Assembly: GCA_040391535.1 (NCBI GenBank)
Contig: JBEBXQ010000055.1
Location: forward strand, 1-28,046
Reading direction: 5' to 3'
Source of the DNA: JBEBXQ01 sp040391535
GTDB lineage: Bacteria; Bacteroidota; Bacteroidia; Cytophagales; Spirosomataceae
Length of the DNA stretch: 28,046 nucleotides
Numbering within the stretch: the stretch's first letter is position 1; the number at the start of each line of letters is the position of its first letter. The translations under genes were made by a program, and so were the position numbers. Positions 1 to 8,400 of this stretch are shown here, in pieces. A model generated the notes under the pieces. That model saw only the letters and a list, made by a program, of their open reading frames with translations, searched no databases and had not been told where the DNA came from.

Positions 1-65
1 TGCTCTGATCTGAGGAGTGATTTTTATCCTGACTGAATTTTCTTTTTATTCAATCTGATCGGTAT

Positions 66-719
66 ATGGAACTGAAAGCGGTAATTTTTGACATGGACGG
101 GACTTTGGTCGATAATGTTCAATTTCATAAGCTGGCATGGCTTACGTTTCTTGGGAAGCATGGTATTGATATGGACGCTGAAGCTTTTCATGCGCAGAAC
201 CACGGTACAATTGATGAAATGATCACGCGCTTTTTCGGTCAGGATATTTCTGATACAAAACGGAGGGCACTGGGGATTGAAAAAGAAAGCACGTATCGGG
301 AGCTATATAAAGATCACATCCGGGAAACAAAAGGATTAACAGGCTTGCTGGAAATTCTGCAAAACAGAGGTGTAAAGATCGGGTTAGCTACTATGGGTGA
401 TAAAACCAATATTGATTTTACGATTGATGCGCTCGGTATCAGGCCGTATTTCAATGTGATCGCAGGTGGTGATGAAATTGAAAGAGGGAAGCCTGATCCT
501 GAGATTTTCAATACGGTTGTCAGCAGGTTAGGCGTTCAGCCTGAGGAATGCGTTGTATTTGAGGACTCTTTCGGAGGGATTACCGCTGCATTACAGGCCG
601 GGATCAAAGTAATAGGCATTACCACTACTGAACAACCGGAAGACCTGCTCCGTCACGGATGCTATAAAACAATTGATGATTTTACCGGGCTTGATCTGGA
701 TGGGTACCTGCCTGAGTAG
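66..719 (+). CDS. HAD-family hydrolase, beta-phosphoglucomutase-like
   Basis: A 217-residue cytoplasmic HAD-superfamily enzyme of subfamily I, the group holding beta-phosphoglucomutase and small sugar-phosphate or 2-deoxyglucose-6-phosphate phosphatases. Motif I is FDMDGTLVDN near the N-terminus, with nucleophile Asp9 and acid/base Asp11. A helical cap follows at about residues 15-85. Motif II lies near GLATMGDK, motif III is the Lys of RGKPDPEIF, and motif IV is VVFEDSFGG, whose Asp binds Mg2+. The length is normal for the family. The ATG start gives motif I its usual distance from the N-terminus, but no clear Shine-Dalgarno precedes it, which is common in Bacteroidota. It faces the esterase gene tail to tail and has no operon partner in view. 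Family assignment is secure. Phosphatase versus mutase, and the substrate, cannot be decided from the sequence. Confidence 0.9.
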   Translation: MELKAVIFDMDGTLVDNVQFHKLAWLTFLGKHGIDMDAEAFHAQNHGTIDEMITRFFGQDISDTKRRALGIEKESTYRELYKDHIRETKGLTGLLEILQNRGVKIGLATMGDKTNIDFTIDALGIRPYFNVIAGGDEIERGKPDPEIFNTVVSRLGVQPEECVVFEDSFGGITAALQAGIKVIGITTTEQPEDLLRHGCYKTIDDFTGLDLDGYLPE

Positions 720-730
720 AATGTGTTTTG

Positions 731-755
731 TCAGAAAATGATGTCGCATTTCTGA
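731..755. terminator. possible terminator hairpin between convergent genes
   Basis: An imperfect hairpin lies just after the HAD gene. The left arm is 731-740 and the right arm 747-755, with one bulged A and a 6-nt loop. A second short inverted repeat (ATGGCT at 764-769 with AGCCAT at 788-793) encloses a TGATGCATCA palindrome. There is no T-run directly after either, so this is only a plausible end for the two convergent transcripts. Confidence 0.35.
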
Positions 756-869
756 TGGTTAATATGGCTCCGGTGATGCATCAAAAAAGCCATTAAGTCG
801 TATTCCTCAATGGATAGGGGCGTACGGTTTGTGTGGCTGCACAGGTGGGTAAGTTGCAATGGCTTAGAC

Positions 870-2954
870 TCACTTCACCCAATCTATTACTTTTTTAATG
901 ACACTGTTTTTGTCAGAAACACTGCCGGTTATTTTGCCTTCCGCATCAACCGGATTGATCATTAAGATATTTTTGACTGAGAGTGCATGTACCAGATCCG
1001 GTAAATCATAGTGGGCCAGTGCCCCCGGCACAGCCGACGGGATAAACCGGGTGTGATAATTCTCTTTCCCGGCGATTGACTGATACGATACCAGTGGATT
1101 CAGTAGTGCAATCTGTGTAAAATGCTGAGGGTTCGCTACGGCCGCATGCAGCAGGTCTGCTCCGAAAGTTCCTGTAGCAATGGCCTGAAGCCCGCTTTCT
1201 GCTCCTGTTTGTTGTTTTATAAAGCCGGAAACTAATTCCATTTCTTCCATCCGGATTCCCACCAGGCTTTTATTGATCAGAATACCCGCGAACCAGAGAT
1301 TCAGTGAAGTCCCGTCAATTTCAGCGTCACCACCTTTCATATAACCATCGCTCAGCTCTCCGGCTCCGCTCAGATCAGCAAGAATGACCTCATGCCCTTT
1401 CTTTACCAGCAGATCAGCCAGTGCATCAGGTTCGGCAGCTGCTGATTTACCGTTTTCATTATAAATCAAAACCGGCTTTCCGGTGATTTTCTCAGGCTTT
1501 AGCCATAAAACAGGCAGATAGTATTTCCCTGGTCCGGCGACCAGGTACTTTTCAATGGCATAACCGGCGCGGTGTATCCTTCCGGAAAAAACAAAAGCCT
1601 CCTTCTGTCGGGGTGGAGTCTGATAACCTGTCACCTTTTTAACTACCGGCGCAAGCGTGGTAAGGGTAAGTGACTGATTTTTACGTTGAGCGATAACATT
1701 TTCGGAAAATTGGCGGCTGACAGAAAACAGATTCTCACCTTTAATGGAGTTATACACATTCCCGGTAGAGGTTACGTATAGTTCCTGGTCAGTGAATTTC
1801 CGGGTATCTTCATCTTTTGAAGAACCAGGATTATTCAGATATTTCTGAAAAAATGCATAGGATGCTTCCCGGTTTTTTAATGTGGAAGCATGGCCTGCAT
1901 CATCCTCAACCATCATCAGATGGTCCTTTTTGCCGTATGCGCTATAGGCATTCATACTCTCCTTAAACAAATCTCTCGCTCCCTGAATACTGAATATATC
2001 GCGGGTGGTGGTGACCATTAATAATGGCTTTGGAGCACGTACCTGAACAAAATCGCCCTGATCGAGGCCTTGGGCCAGGACATGATAGAGGTTTTGCTCA
2101 GCATCCTGCGGTCCGTTTGATTTAAGCAGCTTATCAAAGGTGGTCAGGTAGTTTTCCGGAGCAGCGGCCAGAATCCTTTCATCAAATGCAGCAATATAGG
2201 CACTTTGTGTACCGCCACCGGAGCGGCCGGTAATGCCGATGCGCACCGGATCAATATCATCTCTTGTCAGAAGGTAATCAACAGCACGGATGCCATCCCA
2301 GATAAAATAACGTGCAGGCGAAATGCCTGCCAGGAATGTCTGACTGCCGGGATAAGAATGTTCGTGTGTGGGGCCGAAACGATTGGTGCCATCTGCTTTG
2401 AAATATTGAATCCGCTCGCCCTGTCCAACGGGATCAAACGCAAGTACCGCAAATCCTTTCTTTACATAGTTCAGTATTATATGCTGGTAAGTCTCGCTTC
2501 TGTAACCATTTTCACTGTGGCCGCTACAGAAAATAATAGCCGGCAAGCTGCCGGTACTGTTTTCAGGCTTAAATAAGGCTGCCGTAACATAATAGCCCGG
2601 AAGTGATTCAAAATACAGGTTTTCGGCAACCACACCGTCTCTCTTTACGGTACCTGTTATTACAGGATTCAGAGGTGTTTTAGGGGGGAATGCCCCGACG
2701 GTTTCCTGGAGCTTTTTTCTGACAGTCGCTTGTCTGGTTTTCCAGTCGGCCAGCGTTTTAAGTTTGCTTACAGCGGATTGTCGTTCCTCCAGCTGCGAAA
2801 ATGCGGTTTGTGATAAATGATGATAAAGAGCCGCAGGTTGTCCGTTATAATAATTCCAGTAATTCAGTACAGATAGATCCTCTTTCTGAGCGTATCCATG
2901 TGAGCAGCTTATAGCTACGGAAAGTACGAATGCCGGTAGTATTCTGAATTGCAT
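870..2954 (-). CDS. secreted alpha/beta-hydrolase (acetylxylan-esterase-like), two domains
   Basis: A 694-residue exported protein with a signal peptide (about residues 1-22, ending SHGYAQ). The N-terminal half (about 90-380) is an alpha/beta-hydrolase of the acetylxylan esterase/prolyl oligopeptidase type. The nucleophile is Ser245 in GRSGGG and the catalytic His is about His355 in DDAGHAS. An Asp in the TTTRD stretch is the likely acid. The oxyanion region is near FCSGHSENG. The C-terminal half (about 450-690) again resembles an alpha/beta-hydrolase (PVLIYNENG, HEVILADLSGAGE, IATGTFGADLL), but the nucleophile elbow has no Ser, so it looks catalytically dead. Proteins like this usually deacylate plant polysaccharides in the periplasm. 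It is divergent from the SGNH hydrolase gene. Esterase activity is likely, but the substrate is unknown, and peptidase activity is not excluded. Confidence 0.82.
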   Translation of the reverse strand: MQFRILPAFVLSVAISCSHGYAQKEDLSVLNYWNYYNGQPAALYHHLSQTAFSQLEERQSAVSKLKTLADWKTRQATVRKKLQETVGAFPPKTPLNPVITGTVKRDGVVAENLYFESLPGYYVTAALFKPENSTGSLPAIIFCSGHSENGYRSETYQHIILNYVKKGFAVLAFDPVGQGERIQYFKADGTNRFGPTHEHSYPGSQTFLAGISPARYFIWDGIRAVDYLLTRDDIDPVRIGITGRSGGGTQSAYIAAFDERILAAAPENYLTTFDKLLKSNGPQDAEQNLYHVLAQGLDQGDFVQVRAPKPLLMVTTTRDIFSIQGARDLFKESMNAYSAYGKKDHLMMVEDDAGHASTLKNREASYAFFQKYLNNPGSSKDEDTRKFTDQELYVTSTGNVYNSIKGENLFSVSRQFSENVIAQRKNQSLTLTTLAPVVKKVTGYQTPPRQKEAFVFSGRIHRAGYAIEKYLVAGPGKYYLPVLWLKPEKITGKPVLIYNENGKSAAAEPDALADLLVKKGHEVILADLSGAGELSDGYMKGGDAEIDGTSLNLWFAGILINKSLVGIRMEEMELVSGFIKQQTGAESGLQAIATGTFGADLLHAAVANPQHFTQIALLNPLVSYQSIAGKENYHTRFIPSAVPGALAHYDLPDLVHALSVKNILMINPVDAEGKITGSVSDKNSVIKKVIDWVK

Positions 2955-3054
2955 GGGGAATTAAATAGATTAAAGTCAAAAGCGATTATCGTCAAAAGTG
3001 ACCCGAAGGATAGTTTCTACCCTTTGGGACGGATAAATTCACCGACAAAACTTT

Positions 3055-3062
3055 TACCTTTG
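3055..3062 (+). promoter_or_regulatory. Bacteroidota-type -7 promoter element
   Basis: TACCTTTG matches the Bacteroidota primary-sigma -7 consensus TAnnTTTG exactly. It lies about 40 nt before the SGNH hydrolase ATG, giving a short leader. No TTTG/TTG lies at the usual 19-23 nt distance upstream; the nearest TTTG is 28 nt away. So only the -7 half is supported. Confidence 0.4.
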
Positions 3063-3102
3063 AGACACCGGAGGTTTCCGGAATATTTTGAAAGATAGGG
3101 AT

Positions 3103-3834
3103 ATGAAACGACGCAATTTTATAAAAGCAACAATGATGGGGCCTGTTCTGATGTCAGCGGTTGAGGCATGGGCACAAACAGAGCAATTGTCAGGTAATGA
3201 AAAGAAATTTGTAGTCAATGCAGGAATCGGTGGAAATAATACAGTCGATCTGCTGGCGAGAATAGACAAAGATTGTTTGTCCCATATACCTGATTTAACT
3301 ATTATGACGGTAGGGACCAATGATATGAACAGCCGGAAATTTATTCCGATGGATAAGTTTCAGCAGAATATGGAAGAAATCATTCTGCAGCTCACCCGGG
3401 CAGGCAGCCAGGTGATCCTTACCACTCTGTTACCAGCCTATGAACCATATCTGATGACCCGGCATCCGGCGTCTTTTTATGAACCGGAAGGCCATGCCGG
3501 CAGACTGAAACAAATGAATGAACTGATCAGGAAAATCGCTATGGAACAGGATGTTCCTGTTCTGGATTTTTATACCATTTTTGCAACACTTGGAAACATA
3601 GGTGAAAGTGCAGAAAGTCTGATGAAGAATGAGTTGAACAGCGGAGTAAAAGACGGGCTGCATCCCACACCTGATGGGTACAGACTGATGGCGGTAGCGG
3701 CTTATGAATTTATTGTTCAAAACGGATTCCCGCATGACCGCATAGTATGTTTTGGCGACAGTATTACAGCAGGAGATGGCGGTGTGGAAGGGAAAAGTTA
3801 TCCGGCTTTTCTGAAGCGCTTGTTTCAGTATTAA
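3103..3834 (+). CDS. exported SGNH/GDSL hydrolase with circularly permuted motif order
   Basis: A 243-residue protein. A longer frame begins at a TTG at 3088, but the ATG at 3103 puts the twin-arginine motif RRNFI at residues 3-7 with a hydrophobic stretch to AWAQ (about 25), so I use it. The SGNH blocks are all present but out of order. Block II (NAGIGGNNT) is at 39-47 and block III (GTND) at 70-73. Block V (DGLH) is at 184-187 with Asp184 and His187. Only then comes block I, FGDSITAGDG, with nucleophile Ser220. In the usual family, block I comes first. The C-terminal tail (about 212-243) corresponds to strand 1 plus helix 1 of a normal SGNH fold, and the mature protein begins at strand 2. 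This is what a circular permutation would give. Probably a periplasmic carbohydrate or lipid esterase; substrate unknown. Confidence 0.85.
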   Translation: MKRRNFIKATMMGPVLMSAVEAWAQTEQLSGNEKKFVVNAGIGGNNTVDLLARIDKDCLSHIPDLTIMTVGTNDMNSRKFIPMDKFQQNMEEIILQLTRAGSQVILTTLLPAYEPYLMTRHPASFYEPEGHAGRLKQMNELIRKIAMEQDVPVLDFYTIFATLGNIGESAESLMKNELNSGVKDGLHPTPDGYRLMAVAAYEFIVQNGFPHDRIVCFGDSITAGDGGVEGKSYPAFLKRLFQY

Positions 3835-4536
3835 ACGGAATTAAAATAACGTGAGTTCAGGATAAGCTTACCATCTGAAAATATCACCCTTCCAGGGTTT
3901 TATGAGCGTAGTTTTCTTCCTGTTTCTATAATCATTCCACCACTTCGTGATTATTGTAAATCCGAAGGACTAACAGGATGACAGACAGTATACCCGTTAA
4001 TTAAACCGGGAAATGGCGGTATGATCCTAAACCCGAACTGACATTAAAATAGAACACATATCACTTATGGATAGACAACAGATGTGACTTTCAGGATAAT
4101 TGTAAATAAATTTTAGAAATACCGTTACTTGTAGTTAATTAATACGTCTAAATAAGTTTTAGGTAAATCGATGAACGTATAGCGAATGTCGTTTACATGC
4201 GAAATTTTTTGTAGAGTATAATCAGGCGAAAAGACAGGATTGAAAAATGTAATATGATGAATAAATTCTCCAAAAACAGGCCTGTCGGGTAGAATATAAA
4301 CGATTGTCCCCCTAATTGTGTATTATAATCATACTCCACTATAGATTATTTTACTCAACTTTATGAAAGTTAATACTTAGAAAAAATTAGAGGGAATATG
4401 ATGGTCAGGTATTAATCTTTTAACAGATGTCGTTTTTATTAAGAACACTGCTCAGGGCGGTAAAAACTGTACTTCATTTAAAATCGTATTGCTAATTTAT
4501 TCACATCAAAATAATAACAAACTATTAAATAATTGT
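3835..4536. other. 700-bp AT-rich intergenic region, no gene seen
   Basis: I found no convincing open frame, RNA gene or mobile-element end on either strand. The stretch is visibly more AT-rich than its neighbours and full of stop codons in all frames. It does not contain a continuation of the SGNH hydrolase: no NxG, GxND or DxxH motif follows the stop in any frame. It presumably holds the promoter of the LuxR-type gene, but I could not pick out a good TAnnTTTG element. Confidence 0.5.
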
Positions 4537-5181
4537 ATGAAGAGTATTCTTGTTTTTGATAATTATCCGGTGTCCCGGATGGGAGTTTCCATGTTTATTA
4601 AAGATGCTGTGGCTGGTGGGCAGATCTATTCTGAAGATGTAGAGGAACAGGCTTTAAAGGCAATTCAACAGTTGAATATATCATTTGCTATGGTCAACAG
4701 TGAGGGGAGTGAAAATTTCTTTGAAATGCTTGAAAGCCATCATATTTCTTTGCCATGCGTGGTTTATTACAGTGATTTTAAATCAGGCCTTGAAATGAAA
4801 AAGAAATTCAGTAATGTATCCGGTTTGATTTCCCTCAAGTCAGATATAAACGAATTCACGGACTGTGTCGCTGCTGTGCAGAGGGGGGGCTCGTTTTATT
4901 GTAGCGTAACATTAGAGGCACTTCTGAGTTATATGAACCTTGATGAATTTGCTTTTGGTTTTAACTCGCCCCGGCAATATCGTGCAGAAAATAAAACCGT
5001 GTTGTCATATCGTGAAAATCAGATTAAAGATTTACTGACAGAAGGTAGGAGTACAAAAGAAATCGGTGAAATCCTGAAACTTAAAGTAAGTACTGTGAGT
5101 ACGAACAAAGCGAAAATATTTAAAAAACTGGGAGTAGCTAATCTTGTTCAATTAATCAAAGTATGTGAAGAGAATGAATAG
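4537..5181 (+). CDS. LuxR-family regulator with degenerate receiver domain
   Basis: A 214-residue NarL/FixJ-type protein: receiver-like domain at about 1-120, then a LuxR helix-turn-helix at about 150-214 (LSYRENQIKDLL, STKEIGEIL, VSTVSTNKAKIFKKLG). An upstream TTG frame would add 16 polar residues. The ATG at 4537 gives the normal receiver start MKSILVFDN, so I use it. The receiver looks unable to take a phosphate. The phosphoacceptor position at the end of strand 3 (SFAMVN) is Asn54, and the acidic pair is reduced to Asp8-Asn9. The switch residue (Ser79) and the Lys (Lys101 in SLKSD) are kept. It is therefore likely a phosphorylation-independent regulator, using dimerisation or ligand binding instead. 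No partner kinase is adjacent; the downstream hybrid kinase has its own receiver and DNA-binding domain. Target unknown. Confidence 0.85.
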   Translation: MKSILVFDNYPVSRMGVSMFIKDAVAGGQIYSEDVEEQALKAIQQLNISFAMVNSEGSENFFEMLESHHISLPCVVYYSDFKSGLEMKKKFSNVSGLISLKSDINEFTDCVAAVQRGGSFYCSVTLEALLSYMNLDEFAFGFNSPRQYRAENKTVLSYRENQIKDLLTEGRSTKEIGEILKLKVSTVSTNKAKIFKKLGVANLVQLIKVCEENE

Positions 5182-5496
5182 AAATAATTCATTATAAGCT
5201 ACACGTTTTTTGTCTGGAGAATCTTCATTGTATTGTGATGGGACGCGGTTTTAGCGAGAGCTTAAAAATCGCATCCTGTTACTATACAATACTATCTGAT
5301 TGAATATCCGCTTACCGGCAATACGGATCATGGATTATTGAAGTATCTGCAAAATTTCAAAATCTTCTATTGGCAGCATAATGCTTCACTGAAGAACATA
5401 TTAATGAAATAGTAAAATTAATTTTAAAAAAAATGTGACTAATTTCTACATTTTTAGTCTAAGTCTCAGGTCGGAAACCTGAACTGGAGTAATGCA
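5182..5496 (+). other. intergenic region with leader hairpin before the hybrid sensor gene
   Basis: No gene is seen in these 315 bp. A TACATTTT at 5447-5454 is one base off the TAnnTTTG -7 element and could serve the downstream gene. A 6-bp hairpin (TCAGGT at 5466-5471 with ACCTGA at 5477-5482, 5-nt loop) ends three bases before a GGAG Shine-Dalgarno-like sequence at 5485-5488, so it could affect ribosome access. An imperfect inverted repeat near 5242-5277 may end the LuxR-type transcript. Confidence 0.35.
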
Positions 5497-8400
5497 ATGA
5501 ACACATTCTTAATCGGTTACTGGTGGTACAGAAATGGATTAGATAGTTTTAAGAAATCAGGTATGCCATATAAGTATTGTGTTGTTGTATTTTTTTTGCT
5601 GATATTATTTTTACATCCGGAGTTATATAGCAAAAGCGTTCCTGATAAATTTACCCGATTAAACGTTACGCATGGTTTAGCACATAATTCTGTGTCATCA
5701 ATAGGGCAGGATAAGTATGGGTTTATGTGGTTCGGGACTTTTGACGGCTTGAGCAGATATGATTCCAGGAATTTCGTAAACTTCAGGCATAACCCTGCTG
5801 TAAAGGGCTCTGTTTCCTCCAGTAATATCAGAAATATCTTCAGAGACTCAAAGGATAATCTGTGGATCGGAACCAATCATGGATTGAATCTTTTCAATCC
5901 GGTTACTAATACATTCGATCATTTTTTTTACGATAAGCATACAAAAACAGCAAATTTTATCTGGTTTATAACAGAGGATTCTGATGGATTTATCTGGACA
6001 GCTACAAATTCGGGAGTAGTCAAATGGACCGACCAGAAGGAGAAGAAATTTGTGAGATACCTGCATTCCGAACCGGATGGGGAGTATTCAATCCGGAAGA
6101 TAGTTGAGGATAAGGAAGGGAATTTATGGCTGGCAGGAAACCAGGGCCTGATCAGGATGGCAAGGGATGGGAAAATCCTGGCGAGGTATCTGAAACCGGA
6201 AACAGGGAGACAGGGGCTGCTGAATAATAATGTCAAAGCAATTGCTATTGACAGTAAGCGGAAAATCTGGATAGGGTATATTGACGGAAGTATCTCTGTA
6301 TTTGATCCCGGGACGGAGCAATTCAGTCATTTGACCATTGCTGACGATCCCGACAGATCGTATGAAATATACCGTATTGTAAACGGGCCGGATGGCGCGA
6401 TCTGGATATCTTCTCAGGACGGAATCAAAAGGTATGATACGCAAAGCCTGGAGGTGACGCATTTGGTTCACCGTCCATATGCACCGGAAGGCTTGGGAGA
6501 CAATGTGGTCTTTGATATTTTTCATGACAGCATCGGCAATATGTGGGCAGGGACCTACAATACCGGTATAAATTATCAGGATAAGGAACTATACCGTTTT
6601 GGAAGCATTGGTATCAATGAAGGGCTGACAGGAAACATGGTAACCAATCTTGCGATAGATGAAAAGGATAACCTGTGGATGGTGGTTGAGGATTGGGCTT
6701 TGTTTTCTTTCCATCTGAAGACCCGGCAGCTCAGGGAGGAAACATTTTTCCGGAAAAAAAGTATAACAGCCTTGTATGCTGACAAGAGGGGAGATGTATG
6801 GGTAGCCACCAAAACCGGATTGTATAAAAAGGAAAGAAATAGCTGGAAGCTTATTTATAACCCTGGCAAGGATAATACTGACGGATATATCTGCGGGATC
6901 ATTGTCGATTATAAAAACAGCGTGTGGATTACCACCCTCTCAACGCTGGAAGTGCTGGATCCGGATGCCGGTGCGTTCAGGGTGGTAAAGAAATGGGATA
7001 AGCCCTATAACTTTGTTATATTGAATGAAGATGTAAATAAACGTTTATGGCTGGTAAGGTGGCAGGAAATCTTTCAGATTCAGGAGAATGGCCAGCTGCA
7101 AAAGATTTCCTATGAATTGCCGGGTATCCTGGGTAATATAGAAGCTGTTACTTCGCTGAAGGAAGACCGGAAAGGGGATATATGGATAGGAGGATATAAT
7201 ATTGAATTTCAGAAGTTTAATGCTGAAAAAGGATATTTTGAAAAGGGCCTTCCTCATAAACTGCCCAGTACAGTAACATTTGAATTTGACAGCCTGGGCC
7301 GTATGTGGCTGGGGACTGTCAATTATCTGAGAATGCTGGACACCCGTGATTTTTCATTATTGCAATATGGGAGTCATGATGGCATTGAAGCTAATGAATT
7401 TGCTCTCATGGGATCTGAACAGGACGCGGAAGGAAATCTGTATTTTGCAACTAATCAGGGGGTACTGTTTTTTAATCCTGCGACCATTACGAAAAATCCT
7501 TTTCCCCCGAAAACTTATTTTACAAAACTTGAAGTCAATAATAAAGCGATTGAAGCAGGTGATGAAAGCGGTATTTTAGCGCAAAACTTACTTTTTACTC
7601 CTGAAATAACATTGAATCATCAGGATAATTTTATACAGATAGGGTTCTCATCCCTGAGTTATGCACAATCTGCTAAAAATACCTATGCCTATAAATTTGA
7701 TAAAATCAATGCCGACTGGAATTATACCAGCGAACCTGTTGTCAGTTTAAACAATCTTGCTCCGGGAAAATACACCCTGCTGGTAAGAGGCGCCAACAAT
7801 GATCATGTATGGGAAGAAAATCCTGCCCGGCTTGAAATTGAAATTTTACCATCTATATGGCAGAGCTGGTGGGCCTATATGTTATATTGTATCCTGCTAG
7901 TGGTAATTATTATCGTGGTGAATCAGTTTTTCTGGAGACAGGCGGCTCTTCGGAATAAGCTCGCGCTTAACCAGACTAAAATGGACTTTTTTACAAATGT
8001 TTCTCATGAAATCAGAACACACCTGACGCTGATCACCAATCCTATTGATAAGCTGATGGAGTTGTCCGAGGATAATCTTGAGGTGATGAAATATCTGAAG
8101 CTGGCCAAAAAAAATTCAAAGCATCTTTTGTCGCTGGTGACTGAGCTGCTTGATTTTCGTAAACTGGAAGACGGGAAAATAGAATTACAGCTGAGATCTT
8201 TGAATCTGGTAGGTTTTATAAACAATATTCTGCCTGTCTTTGAGCATTTATATGAAGAGAAAAAACTGAAGGTTACGCTGAATGCTTCGGCTGAGGAAAT
8301 AAGGATTCCGGGAGATCCGTATCAGCTGGAAAAGGTATTTTTTAATCTGCTGTCAAACGCGTATAAGTTCGGTAAAGAAAACGGCAATATACTTATTGAC

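Noticed and set aside
3088..3102. TTG start for the SGNH hydrolase giving five extra residues
   Set aside because: The ATG at 3103 gives the standard MKRRNF twin-arginine leader.
3835..3960. A frameshifted second SGNH domain after the permuted hydrolase
   Set aside because: No NxG, GxND or DxxH motif in any frame after the stop, so a broken tandem duplication is not supported.
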